From Sandarakinorhabdus sp. (lineage in GTDB: Bacteria; Pseudomonadota; Alphaproteobacteria; Sphingomonadales; Sphingomonadaceae), in assembly GCA_020692215.1 (NCBI GenBank), contig JAIMKW010000002.1:372001-436000 (forward strand): 64,000 nucleotides of DNA, in the 5' to 3' direction. The notes beneath the pieces were generated by a model. That model was not told where the DNA came from, searched no databases, and was given only the letters and a program-made list of their open reading frames with translations. This document shows positions 45,520 through 54,529 of this stretch, piece by piece; position 1 is the first letter of the stretch, and every line of letters begins with the position of its first letter. A program made the position numbers and the translations under genes.

Positions 45520-46434
45520 ATGACAAACAGAGATCTGATCAGCCGCAGGACTGCACTCGGCTGCGGCGGCGCAATCTGCTTTCTGTCATCGACAGCGCTG
45601 GCACAGATCGAAACACAGAACCGAGCCATCGTTCCAACTTCGAGGCTCGTCAGTTATATAGATGCGTCGGGTCAACTCGTGGTGATCGAAGCCCTGGTTC
45701 GGGGCGAAGGGCCGTTGGTTGTGCTGCTGCCTGCCGGCTCACGCGCGGCCAGCGATTTTGATGATCTTGCCAGCCGAATTGCTGCTGCAGGATACCGCAG
45801 TGCAGCGATAAACCCGCGCGGCATAGGCAACAGCCGGGGCCCGCGTCTTCAGCAGATTACCGAGCATCTGCAAGACCTTGTTGAAGTCATCGGGCAGCTC
45901 AGCCCGACGGGTGCAGCGGAAAAAGGCGCTGTCATTGTCGGCCATGCGTTCGGCAATCGGGTGGCAAGAGCCCTGGCGTCCTTCCACCCGGAAGCGGTTT
46001 CGAGCCTGATCCTGCTGGCTGCGGGTGGACAGGTCCCCCCAACGCCGCAGGCGCAGGCGGCTCGGCGCAACCTGAGCAATCCCGCCCTTTCGCCGACACA
46101 ATCCATGGAGGCCATGCGCATTGCCTATTTCGCTCCCGGCAACTCGCCAGAGCCCTGGCGCTTGGGATGGCATCGTGACGCGGGCGCAGATATGTCAGCT
46201 GCGTTGGGAAAAATCCTGGCTGATCGCTGGGTCGAAGGTGGAACGGCGCCCATATACATCATCCAAGGGGCCGAAGACGCGTTTGCCCCACCGGCAAATT
46301 CAGAAGCGCTCAAATCTGCCTATCCTGGCCGGGTGGATGTGGCGTTGCTGGCCAATGCCGGTCACCAGATGCTTGCCGAGCAACCCGAGCGACTCGCTGA
46401 GCTAGTCATCGCTCGATTGAACAAGCTGAAGTGA
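45520..46434 (+). CDS. Tat-exported alpha/beta-hydrolase fold protein lacking the usual serine nucleophile
   Basis: 304 residues from ATG 45520, with GGGAAGCAGAG upstream. The N-terminus SRRTALGCGGAICFLSSTALA has a twin-arginine motif, hydrophobic core and AxA-like cleavage site. The core fold is clear (LVVLLPAGSRAASDFDDLA, AAINPRGIGNSRGP, YIIQGAEDAFAPP, NAGHQMLAEQP). The nucleophile elbow is GHAFGN, with Ala143 where Ser, Cys or Asp is expected. It may be non-catalytic, or use another residue. It is transcribed against its neighbours and sits between queA and the queA relic, which suggests it arrived by recombination. Confidence 0.88.
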   Translation: MTNRDLISRRTALGCGGAICFLSSTALAQIETQNRAIVPTSRLVSYIDASGQLVVIEALVRGEGPLVVLLPAGSRAASDFDDLASRIAAAGYRSAAINPRGIGNSRGPRLQQITEHLQDLVEVIGQLSPTGAAEKGAVIVGHAFGNRVARALASFHPEAVSSLILLAAGGQVPPTPQAQAARRNLSNPALSPTQSMEAMRIAYFAPGNSPEPWRLGWHRDAGADMSAALGKILADRWVEGGTAPIYIIQGAEDAFAPPANSEALKSAYPGRVDVALLANAGHQMLAEQPERLAELVIARLNKLK

Positions 46435-46528
46435 AAGCACTCCGCAGCAGAACCAACACAACAGGGCCAAACCATGTGATTTCGAAAGGCGCGCTGATGA
46501 GGTGCCAGCGGTTTGTTGGAACGATTGG

Positions 46529-47539
46529 TCAGGGCAGCAGCAGGCTGCCGTCACCATAGGAATAGAAACGATATTCGCTTTCAATCGCATGCGCGTAGGC
46601 CTTGCGCATCACGTCCAGCCCCATCAGCGCGCTGACCAGCATGAAGAGTGTGCTTTTGGGCAGGTGGAAATTGGTCATCAGCCCATCGACGGCACGGAAC
46701 CGGTAGCCGGGTGTGATAAAGATATCGGTTGTGCCGGCAAAAGGTTCCAGCCCGCTCGACTCCAGCAATCGCAGCGATGTCGTGCCGACAGCAATGATCC
46801 GCCTGCCTTCTGCCCTTGCTGCCTTGAGCCGGGCTGAGACATCATCGGGAATGCGGCCCCATTCGGCGTGCATCCGATGATCAGCGGTGTCGACCACCTT
46901 CACGGGAAGGAACGTTCCGGCCCCCACATGAAGGGTGACGGTCTCCCGTTGCACGCCGGCATCATCCAGCGCGGCAAGCAGGTCAGGCGTGAAGTGCAAC
47001 CCAGCGGTCGGTGCGGCCACTGCGCCCTTCTGGCTGGCATAGAGGGTCTGGTAATCTGCCATGTCCTGCATATCGATACCGCGCTTGCGGGCGATATAGG
47101 GAGGCAGCGGCATCTGCCCCGCCCGCTCGAGCGCGACGTCCAGCGGATCATCGCTTTCGAACCGCCAATGAACCTCTCCCTCTGAACGCTTCTCAGCCAC
47201 CACGCCTTCGAGACCGGGGCCAAAAACCACCCGATCGCCAGCCTTCAGCCGGCGGGAATTGCGGACAAACGCCAGCCACTCGAACGGCCCCAGCCGCATG
47301 TGCAGCGTAACATCGATGGCAGCCTGGCCCTTCCGGCCAGAGAGCTGCGCAGGAATGACACGGGTATCGTTGAAAACCAGTACATCGCCCCGGCGCAACA
47401 GAGCGGGAAGATCGCGCACAACATGATCCACAAGCCCTCCAGCCCCAACCCTCAGGAGGCGCGCACTGTCCCTCGGCGAGGCTGGTCGCAAGGCGATGCG
47501 CTCATCAGGAAGCACGAAGTCGAAATCATCCACCAGCAT
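46529..47539 (-). CDS. queA: S-adenosylmethionine:tRNA ribosyltransferase-isomerase
   Basis: 336 residues, full length. Conserved parts include [55 protein letters not shown] and [19 protein letters not shown]. It converts preQ1-tRNA to epoxyqueuosine. The gene lies downstream of the cyclophilin gene as in related genomes, but tgt no longer adjoins it. I regard this as the working copy. Confidence 0.96.
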   Translation of the reverse strand: MLVDDFDFVLPDERIALRPASPRDSARLLRVGAGGLVDHVVRDLPALLRRGDVLVFNDTRVIPAQLSGRKGQAAIDVTLHMRLGPFEWLAFVRNSRRLKAGDRVVFGPGLEGVVAEKRSEGEVHWRFESDDPLDVALERAGQMPLPPYIARKRGIDMQDMADYQTLYASQKGAVAAPTAGLHFTPDLLAALDDAGVQRETVTLHVGAGTFLPVKVVDTADHRMHAEWGRIPDDVSARLKAARAEGRRIIAVGTTSLRLLESSGLEPFAGTTDIFITPGYRFRAVDGLMTNFHLPKSTLFMLVSALMGLDVMRKAYAHAIESEYRFYSYGDGSLLLP

Positions 47540-47577
47540 GGGTTCAAAGGACGGGCGGGCCCGCGCTCCGGTGGTAT

Positions 47578-48306
47578 CTAAGGCTTTGGGGCGGCCTGGA
47601 GCAGCTTGGCCGCCTCGGCAGCAAGCGGGTCCACGGCAGGCTTTGGCGGCGCAAAGGCCGGCGGCGCCTTGTTGTCGGCTGCAATGGACGCCTGCAGGAT
47701 GCGCGATGGATTGGCTGGCGGTTCACCCCGTTCGATTGCGTCCACCCACTGCATGCCCGACACAACGCGGCCCAGCACCGTATAGGTCCGGTCAAGCCGC
47801 AACAGTGGCTGGAACATGATGAAGAACTGGCTGTTGGCCGAGTTCGGCTCCTGCGTGCGCGCCATGGAAACAGCGCCGCGAACATGCGGCAGTTCGTTGA
47901 ACTCGGCGGTCAGATCCGGAAGCTCGGATCCACCTTCGCCGGTTCCTTTCGGGTCTCCGGTCTGCGCCATGAACCCCTCGATCACGCGGTGGAACACCAG
48001 CCCATCGTAGAAGCCCCGGCGAACAAGCAGCTTGATTCGTTCGACATGCATTGGGGCCGCATCCGGACGCAGGATGATGGAAACGCGCCCGCCCGTCGAA
48101 AGGTCAAGGTGCAGCAGGTTTTCCTGAACCGGAACCGGCATATTGGACGAGGTGATGATCTGGGTCTGCGGCGCTGCAGGCTCTGCCTTTGCCGCCGCCG
48201 AAGCCGACGCCGCTGCTGATCCCGCCGCCGATTCGTGGGGCAGCTGTGCCATGGCGGGGGCAGCCAGGGAAAGGCCGGCGGCGGCAAGGAGCAAGCGGAT
48301 CATCAT
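47578..48306 (-). CDS. periplasmic cyclophilin-type peptidylprolyl isomerase
   Basis: 242 residues from ATG 48306; a second ATG follows directly. Signal peptide [20 protein letters not shown], an Ala-rich linker, then a cyclophilin domain with [20 protein letters not shown] and [20 protein letters not shown]. The C-terminal tail is rich in Ala and Pro. It assists folding of exported proteins. It is between coaD and queA. Confidence 0.93.
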   Translation of the reverse strand: MMIRLLLAAAGLSLAAPAMAQLPHESAAGSAAASASAAAKAEPAAPQTQIITSSNMPVPVQENLLHLDLSTGGRVSIILRPDAAPMHVERIKLLVRRGFYDGLVFHRVIEGFMAQTGDPKGTGEGGSELPDLTAEFNELPHVRGAVSMARTQEPNSANSQFFIMFQPLLRLDRTYTVLGRVVSGMQWVDAIERGEPPANPSRILQASIAADNKAPPAFAPPKPAVDPLAAEAAKLLQAAPKP

Positions 48307-48348
48307 GCTGCGTCGTTGCGCTCGGCGCCTTGCGGCAGGCTGAACAGG

Positions 48349-48840
48349 CTATTTTTCGGCATTGGTTGCAATCCTGTCCCGAACTTCGGCGGCCACTCTG
48401 GTTGGAACAAACTTGTCGATCGCCCCGCCATAACTGGCAATTTCCTTCACAAGCCGCGAAGCAATGGGCTGCAGTGCGACATCGGCCATCAGGAAAACGG
48501 TCTCGATCTCGGAATTGAGCTGCTGGTTCATGCCGGCCATCTGGAACTCATACTCAAAGTCAGCAACCGCCCTCAGCCCGCGGATGATCATCGAAGCCCC
48601 CTGTGCCTCGGCAAAGTGCATCAGCAAGGCGTCGAACGGAACAACCTCGACATTGGAAATGTGCGCGGCCTCGCGCTGCACATGGCCGACCCGCTCTTCC
48701 AGCGTGAACAGAGGCGACTTTGATGGATTGGTTGCAACGCCGATAATCAGCCTGTCCACAAGCTTTGCACCGCGCGCGATGATGTCCATATGGCCAAGCG
48801 TGATCGGATCGAATGTTCCGGGATAAACGCCGATGCGCAC
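48349..48840 (-). CDS. coaD: pantetheine-phosphate adenylyltransferase
   Basis: 163 residues. GTG start at 48840, one base after the stop of ispA, giving the canonical N-terminus RIGVYPGTFDPITLGHMDII with its nucleotidyltransferase TxGH motif. Further motifs are RGLRAVADFEYEFQMA and SRLVKEIASYGG. It makes dephospho-CoA, the penultimate step of CoA synthesis. Confidence 0.96.
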   Translation of the reverse strand: MRIGVYPGTFDPITLGHMDIIARGAKLVDRLIIGVATNPSKSPLFTLEERVGHVQREAAHISNVEVVPFDALLMHFAEAQGASMIIRGLRAVADFEYEFQMAGMNQQLNSEIETVFLMADVALQPIASRLVKEIASYGGAIDKFVPTRVAAEVRDRIATNAEK

Positions 48841-48841
48841 G

Positions 48842-49753
48842 CTAACGATCCCTCTCGATGGTAAACCGCGCGATGGCACGCAGCAAATCCGCTTCCGGGC
48901 CGAAGCCCTGCAGATGGTTTATCGCCTGATCAATCAACATCTGCGCCTGGCTGCGGGCCCGTTCCACGCCCAGCAACGATACGAATGTGGATTTTCCGGC
49001 CCCCTCGTCTTTCCGCAACGCCTTGCCGGCTGTTGCCTGATCCCCTTCGACATCGAGGAGATCGTCTGCAATCTGGAAGGCGAGGCCCAGATCGCGCGCA
49101 TAGCCCTTCAGGCGTGTCCGCTGCCCGTGGCTGACCTTGCCCATGATGGCACCGGCCTCGACCGAAAAGGCAATCAGCGCGCCCGTCTTCAACTGCTGCA
49201 AGCGAGTGGTCGTTGCGAGGTCGAAGCGCGTCTTCTCGGCGGCGAGGTCCATCATCTGGCCACCCGCCATGCCGGCAGGCCCGGATGCCCGCGCCAGCTC
49301 CAGAACCAGTTCCGAGCGAACAAACGGGTCCTCATGTGTCGCCTCGTCGGCCAGCAGCTCGAACGCAACCGCGAACAGGCTGTCACCCGTCAAAACGGCT
49401 GTCGCCTCGTCAAAGGCCTTGTGAACGGTCGGCTTGCCACGCCGCAGATCATCATCATCCATGCAGGGAAGATCGTCGTGGACCAGGCTGTAGACGTGCA
49501 CCGCCTCGATCGCGAGCGCCACCCGCATTGCCCGCTCGCGGTCCACATTGAAAAGATCGCAGGATGCAACAACCAGCAGGGGGCGCATCCGCTTGCCGCC
49601 GCCCATCACGGCATGGCGCATCGCTTCATAAAGCCGCGAACGCGGATCGTCCGGCACAGCAAGCAACCGGTCGAAACGGGCATCGATTGCTTCCCCGATG
49701 GCATCAAGGGCAGGTTTGAGGCTGAGGCTGGGGGGGGTCACGCCGCGGTTCAT
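48842..49753 (-). CDS. ispA: short-chain polyprenyl diphosphate synthase (farnesyl diphosphate synthase)
   Basis: 303 residues. The first aspartate-rich motif is VHDDLPCMDDDDLRRG and the second QIADDLLDVEGD; GGKRMRPLL binds the diphosphate. It condenses IPP with allylic diphosphates to C15, possibly C20. The start overlaps xseB (ATGA), a pairing common in proteobacteria, where dxs often follows, though coaD does here. Confidence 0.93.
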   Translation of the reverse strand: MNRGVTPPSLSLKPALDAIGEAIDARFDRLLAVPDDPRSRLYEAMRHAVMGGGKRMRPLLVVASCDLFNVDRERAMRVALAIEAVHVYSLVHDDLPCMDDDDLRRGKPTVHKAFDEATAVLTGDSLFAVAFELLADEATHEDPFVRSELVLELARASGPAGMAGGQMMDLAAEKTRFDLATTTRLQQLKTGALIAFSVEAGAIMGKVSHGQRTRLKGYARDLGLAFQIADDLLDVEGDQATAGKALRKDEGAGKSTFVSLLGVERARSQAQMLIDQAINHLQGFGPEADLLRAIARFTIERDR

Positions 49754-49992
49754 CCAGGAAAAGGGGATTCGGAGACGGGTCGGCCGTCCGGATCGAGCTG
49801 CAACTGGGCAATGCGCGCCTCAGCTGACGAGAGCCTGGCCTCGCAATGGGCTTTCAACGCCTGCGCTTCCTCGTACAGGCCGATAGCCGCCTCAAGCGGT
49901 GCATCGCCCGATTCAAGTTGCCGAACAATCGCCTCGAGGCGCTGCAAGGCGGCTTCGAAACTGAGCGCGGTGATGTCTTGCGGTGATGGCAT
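49750..49992 (-). CDS. xseB: exodeoxyribonuclease VII small subunit
   Basis: 80 residues, the normal size. LSFEAALQRLEAIVRQLESG followed by APLEAAIGLYEEAQALK is the family's helical core. It partners XseA, not in the window. Overlaps ispA by four bases. Confidence 0.94.
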   Translation of the reverse strand: MPSPQDITALSFEAALQRLEAIVRQLESGDAPLEAAIGLYEEAQALKAHCEARLSSAEARIAQLQLDPDGRPVSESPFPG

Positions 49993-50054
49993 GCTGTCTC
50001 CCGAATGGCTCGCCCTTTGGACGGGGGGGAAAGACCGGTCAAGCCGCCAGCGGC

Positions 50055-51698
50055 CTAGCAGGCCTTTTCCTTCTCTTCCGCGGCCAGTTCCTTGCGCGAA
50101 AGTTTGCCGATCATGGTCTTGGGAAGGCTGTCCCTGATCTCGAGAGCAACAGCCTTTTCATGCTTGCCGACCCGATCGTTGAGAAATGCCAGCAGCGCCT
50201 CCTCGCTGGCAGCCTTGCCGGCATGCAAGGTCACGAAGGCCTTGGGCCGCTCTCCCAGATAGCTGTCCGGGAAACCCAGCACGATCGCTTCTTTCACCGC
50301 CTCATGCCGGTAGAGCACCTCTTCCAGCTGGCTGGGAAAGACCTTGAACCCCCCCACGATCACCATGTCCTTCAGGCGATCAACGATCCGGTAATAGCCA
50401 TCCGCATCCACTTCAGCGACATCGCCTGTCCGCATGAAGCCATCGGCGAACACGCCCGCATTGTCACGCCGCCAATAGCCCAGCATCCTCTGCGGGCCGC
50501 GAAAGGCAAGTTCACCCGAACTGCCTTCGGCTGCCAGTTTCGAAGGGTCATCCTTATCGAGCAGGCGAATGTCCGTTCCTGGAAGAGGCTGCCCGATCGA
50601 TCCGGGCTTTCCACCCGTCGAATAGGGGTTCACGCAGACCACACCTGAGCTCTCCGTCAGGCCATAGCCTTCCACCAGCTTGGCGCCTGTCACTGCAGTG
50701 AAGGCGGCTTTCAGCGGCTCGGGCATGGGTGCACCGCCGGAGATGCAGACCCGAATGGAGGTCAGATCGTGCTTCTTCAGGTCAGGATGATCGAGAAGGG
50801 CCCGGAACATTGTCGGCACGCCGGGCAGAGCCGTGATGCTGGTACGGTCGATTGCCTTCAGGGCAGCCTTCACCTCGAACCTGGGCAACAGCACCATCTC
50901 TCCCCCGCGCAGGATGGTTCGGTTCATGATGCTGGTGTGGGCAAAGATATGAAACAGCGGCAGCGCGCCAAGGATCCTGTCGGGCCCGGCCGGGTCGTCA
51001 TCGATGGCGTTGATCTGCTGCGCGTTGATCGACAGGTTGGCGTGCGTCAGCATCGCCCCCTTTGGCGTCCCAGTTGTGCCACCCGTATACTGCAGAAGAG
51101 CGACATCATGCGGAGACGGCAAGGGCTCCGGCAACACCATCTCGGCATGCCCCAGCAAATCGGCGAAGCTGACATGCGCGGCGTCCCTGCCAACAGGGGA
51201 TCGCTCCTTGCCCTTGAACAGGCGGTACAGCAGCGCCTTGGCACCCGGCAGGGCTTCGGCCACATTGCCGACCACCAGTGTTTTCAGCCGGCTCGTCGCC
51301 ATCACCGCATCGATTGTTGGCAGCAGAGCCTTCACGTCAAGCGTGACCATGATATCGGTCTCGCTGTCAGCCACCTGGCCTGCCAGTTCATCGACAGTGT
51401 AGAGCGGCGAGAAGTTGGCAAGGCGGGCGCCCGTCATCCAGACCGCGAAAGCCGAAATGACATAGTGCGGGCAATTGGGCAGGAACAGGCCGACGGTCAC
51501 ACCCGGGCCGGCACCAAGGGCGCGAAACCCGGTGGCAGCCTTCCTGACCATCGTGGCCACTTCGCCATAGCTGAACACCCGGCCCATGAAATCGATGCAG
51601 GGCGCCTGCGGAACGGCTCGGGCCGTGCGAAACAAAAGCTCCGGCATCCAATACGGTTCAAAGACCGTATCGAACGGCACCGGATGATCATAGTGCAT
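50055..51698 (-). CDS. fadD: long-chain fatty-acid--CoA ligase
   Basis: 547 residues. AMP-binding motif LLQYTGGTTGTPKGAM near residue 205, EGYGLTESSG, YYRIVDRLKDMVIVGGFKVF, and the C-terminal catalytic lysine in PKTMIGKLSRKEL. It activates fatty acids to acyl-CoA in the cytosol. It begins 12 bases after the second yceI gene, so it may be expressed with that operon. Chain-length preference is not readable. Confidence 0.9.
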   Translation of the reverse strand: MHYDHPVPFDTVFEPYWMPELLFRTARAVPQAPCIDFMGRVFSYGEVATMVRKAATGFRALGAGPGVTVGLFLPNCPHYVISAFAVWMTGARLANFSPLYTVDELAGQVADSETDIMVTLDVKALLPTIDAVMATSRLKTLVVGNVAEALPGAKALLYRLFKGKERSPVGRDAAHVSFADLLGHAEMVLPEPLPSPHDVALLQYTGGTTGTPKGAMLTHANLSINAQQINAIDDDPAGPDRILGALPLFHIFAHTSIMNRTILRGGEMVLLPRFEVKAALKAIDRTSITALPGVPTMFRALLDHPDLKKHDLTSIRVCISGGAPMPEPLKAAFTAVTGAKLVEGYGLTESSGVVCVNPYSTGGKPGSIGQPLPGTDIRLLDKDDPSKLAAEGSSGELAFRGPQRMLGYWRRDNAGVFADGFMRTGDVAEVDADGYYRIVDRLKDMVIVGGFKVFPSQLEEVLYRHEAVKEAIVLGFPDSYLGERPKAFVTLHAGKAASEEALLAFLNDRVGKHEKAVALEIRDSLPKTMIGKLSRKELAAEEKEKAC

Positions 51699-51710
51699 CG
51701 AAAAATCTGC

Positions 51711-52283
51711 CTATTTTACGCGGGTTGCAACAATCCGAACTGTCACCGGAACCCCGAACGCAACCCAGCTTGCAGTGGCATCGCTGTCCATCCCGATCTT
51801 GAACGGGCGGCGATCCAGCATGGCCTTGCCGGTCATCACGGCCGTTTCGCCCTTGATAGCCAAGGTGAACGGCAGTGTGACGGGAACAGAAACTCCGCGC
51901 ATGGCAAGCGTTCCACGCGCAACATATTGGCCCGGCTTTAGCTGGGCAATCTGTGTCAGCTGCAGCCGCGCGTTGGGATTGGATTTCACATCGAACCAGT
52001 CCGGCCCTGGAAGGCTGCCGTTAACGCTTCTGTCGTTGGTCGTCGCCGCAGACAGATCAATAACCCCATCAACCCGCGCCTCGGACAGTTTGCTGGGATC
52101 GAAGCGGATATTGGCCGAGAATTTCGGGAAACGGCCCTGTACCGTTTGCCCGCTCCATTCAGAGGTGAAGGTTATGCTGGATTGCGCCGGAACGACCGCC
52201 CACTGGCTCGCTGCAGAGGGCACAGCGCACAGAAGCAAAACAACAGGCGCCGAGCGGAACAGCATGAAGACAGACCGGATCAT
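51711..52283 (-). CDS. YceI family periplasmic lipid-binding protein
   Basis: 190 residues with signal peptide (FRSAPVVLLLCAVPSAAS). YceI features: WAVVPAQSSITFTSEWSGQT, FSANIRFDPSKLSEARVDGV and the C-terminal strand VAFGVPVTVRIVATR. Members are lipocalin-like barrels that bind isoprenoid quinones or amphiphiles. It overlaps the b561 gene by four bases and is the second yceI in this operon. Confidence 0.9.
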   Translation of the reverse strand: MIRSVFMLFRSAPVVLLLCAVPSAASQWAVVPAQSSITFTSEWSGQTVQGRFPKFSANIRFDPSKLSEARVDGVIDLSAATTNDRSVNGSLPGPDWFDVKSNPNARLQLTQIAQLKPGQYVARGTLAMRGVSVPVTLPFTLAIKGETAVMTGKAMLDRRPFKIGMDSDATASWVAFGVPVTVRIVATRVK

Positions 52284-52870
52284 ATGGAGCCCCGGCGCAA
52301 GAAGGGTATCATCCTGGAGAGCACGTCGTCACGATCCATGAAATGATGCTTCAGGGCACCGGCAACATGCAGAACAAACAGCCCTGCACCGGCAAAAGCC
52401 ATGATTTCATGCACTTCACTCGCCGATCCCGAAAGCTCCTTGTTCATCGCAAGCGGCAAGTGCGGCCATTCGAACAGTCCGAACCAGAGCGTCGGGAAAC
52501 CGAGCGGGCTTGTCGACACCATCACCCAGCCCGACAGCGGAACGAGGATCATGATGGCATAGAAGCCCCAATGGGTAAGCTTGGCCAGGGCCCTCTCCGT
52601 CGACGTCATGTGCGCGGGCAATGCCGGCGCACCTGCTGCCAGCCGCAAGCCCAGCCGAAACAGGCTGAGCACCAGAATCGTCAGCCCGGAGCTTTTGTGC
52701 AACTGCACGATCGTGAAGCCAAGGCGCTTGTCCGCCGGATCGGCAGACCCCAGCAAATCGCCCATAAGCAAGCCGCCAGCGAAATTTCCGATGATCAGCA
52801 CGGCGATAAGCCAATGCAGCGCAATTGCTGTTCGGCTGTAGCTGCTGCGGACTGAACCCGCGCCGGTCAC
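52280..52870 (-). CDS. cytochrome b561 family protein
   Basis: 196 residues from GTG 52870, overlapping yceI (GTGA). Four membrane helices; candidate heme-ligand histidines in RTAIALHWLIAVL, VQLHKSSGLTILV, EVHEIMAFAGAGLFVLHVAG. It is similar in size to the YodB/CybB group that moves electrons between quinone and periplasmic acceptors. Sandwiching between two YceI genes supports a quinone-linked role. Confidence 0.92.
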   Translation of the reverse strand: MTGAGSVRSSYSRTAIALHWLIAVLIIGNFAGGLLMGDLLGSADPADKRLGFTIVQLHKSSGLTILVLSLFRLGLRLAAGAPALPAHMTSTERALAKLTHWGFYAIMILVPLSGWVMVSTSPLGFPTLWFGLFEWPHLPLAMNKELSGSASEVHEIMAFAGAGLFVLHVAGALKHHFMDRDDVLSRMIPFLRRGSI

Positions 52871-53490
52871 TTCTTCAGGAACTCGGCTTCGATCATCAGT
52901 TTAATGTCATCCCCGATCGGCCCCTGAAGATCCTTCGATCCGAAGTCAGAGCGCTTGAATGTGCCGGTTGCCGAGAAGCCGAGCGCAGGAACCTTGCGGA
53001 ACGGATGGTCCATGGCAGCGTTCAGCGTCACATCCAGTGTAACAGGCTTGGTGACCCCCATAAGGGTGAGATTGCCCGTCAGCTTGCCCGTTGTCGCGCC
53101 TGTTGCCGTCAGGCCTGTCGACTGGAAGGTGATAACCGGGTGAGCGCCCGCCTGCAGGAACTTTTCCGCAATGACAGCATCGAAATTTTCCTTTTCCGGG
53201 AAGGGGAAGTCCGTCCTCACGGATTTCGGATCGATGGTCACGCTCACGGATGATTTGGTCGGGTCTGTCGGGTTCAGGTTGATCGTCGCATCATAGGTGG
53301 CGAATCGGGCCGTGTAGTTGGAAAGCCCCAGATGCCTGATCTGCCAGGTCAGGCTCGCGTGGGTGTTTTCAAGCGCATATTCGCCAGCCGGCACATTCAG
53401 CGGGGCTGCCTGCGCCAAAGCGGACGAACCCGTCACCAGCGCGGCGGCCAGCAATAGGCTGCAAGCAAAATTCCTGGTTGCCGATATCAT
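52867..53490 (-). CDS. YceI family periplasmic protein (first copy)
   Basis: 207 residues from ATG 53490. Signal peptide NFACSLLLAAALVTGSSALA. YceI motifs: ALENTHASLTWQIRHLGLSN, VSVTIDPKSVRTDFP, ITFQSTGLTATG, LTLMGVTKPVTLDVTLN, DDIKLMIEAEF. Closer to the classic E. coli YceI pattern than the second copy. First gene of the yceI-b561-yceI run. Confidence 0.92.
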   Translation of the reverse strand: MISATRNFACSLLLAAALVTGSSALAQAAPLNVPAGEYALENTHASLTWQIRHLGLSNYTARFATYDATINLNPTDPTKSSVSVTIDPKSVRTDFPFPEKENFDAVIAEKFLQAGAHPVITFQSTGLTATGATTGKLTGNLTLMGVTKPVTLDVTLNAAMDHPFRKVPALGFSATGTFKRSDFGSKDLQGPIGDDIKLMIEAEFLKK

Positions 53491-53616
53491 GGTCCACTCC
53501 CGATGGCTCGTTGATCCCAAGCCAAAGGGATAGCGGGCAAGCGTCCTCGCCACAAGCACACGGACGCTCGACAGGTTCAAACTCCGGATGCAGCCGCCAC
53601 GAAAGCCGCCCGGCGT

Positions 53617-54369
53617 TCAGGCCTGGGGCGCGTCCGGGTTCATCATTCCGAACAGCTCACGCATCTGCGACAACGAGAACAGATGCGCATAAACCAAGCC
53701 AAGCATGCCGTTCTGGACCATCTTGCGTGCCTGATCGCCGCGGATGTTCTGCAGCTTCTTTTCGTCGACCATCTTGAACCCGGCAAAGGTTGCCGGCTCG
53801 GCCATGCCGGGGTTCTGGATCTGCGCCTGACCATCCATCAGCAAACCAAGCTTGCCCAGTTCTTCCATGAAGCTGCGGGTCCGGCCGATTGCCTGCTCGA
53901 ACTGCTCACAAAACTGGAGGATGCCCTTGGTTGTGTCCGACGGCTGCTTTTCGGCATCGAACAGTTTGTCCGCCGCGTCTTCCGTTACCACGCCTGCGCC
54001 ATCGTCAAACACCAGGCTGAGCACGTCAGCATCCGGTGTGAGGCGCGCCAGCATGAAGGGATGCCGCCGAACATAGGCCGGCACATAGACGCCGGCTTTC
54101 CACTGGCCGGCTTCATCAACAAACAGGTTCTCGTTTTCCTTCAGACCGACCAGAGCCAGGGGAACTCCATCGGCGCCATCCGAAAATACGATGGGAAAAT
54201 GGCGCTGGCACATCACGAATTCGTCGACCGTAACTGGAATGGCGTGCGTTGCCCTCGCGAAGGACAGGTCTGTGCGCTGCTGGATACCATGGCCGAGGTG
54301 CAGATCCGACGTAAGCGGGACAAGATTCTTGTAGAAAAGCGGAAGCTGCGCGGCGGGTTGGCTGGCCAT
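53617..54369 (-). CDS. SapC family protein
   Basis: 250 residues from ATG 54369. The sequence PLFYKNLVPLTSDLHLG, FVMCQRHFPIVFSDG, ENENLFVDEAGQWKAGVYVP and PFMLARLTPDAD matches the SapC family, named after a Campylobacter S-layer secretion locus but of unknown function in alphaproteobacteria. No signal peptide. The 160-base gap upstream (54370-54529) holds GC-rich dyads, for example CCGCGCT-CT-AGCGCGG at 54452-54467, without a T-tract. Confidence 0.82.
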   Translation of the reverse strand: MASQPAAQLPLFYKNLVPLTSDLHLGHGIQQRTDLSFARATHAIPVTVDEFVMCQRHFPIVFSDGADGVPLALVGLKENENLFVDEAGQWKAGVYVPAYVRRHPFMLARLTPDADVLSLVFDDGAGVVTEDAADKLFDAEKQPSDTTKGILQFCEQFEQAIGRTRSFMEELGKLGLLMDGQAQIQNPGMAEPATFAGFKMVDEKKLQNIRGDQARKMVQNGMLGLVYAHLFSLSQMRELFGMMNPDAPQA

Positions 54370-54529
54370 GACTATTCCCTGACACTGAAAGGTTCGAACG
54401 ATGGTGAAAGCAGCGGATGATCCAAGGATGGGCCCGCCACGCGAAAGTGGGCCGCGCTCTAGCGCGGGCCAGCCCAAGGTGCAAGCGAAGGCCCAGCGCA
54501 AGGCATGCCCCGCATAGATGCTGGAGGGA

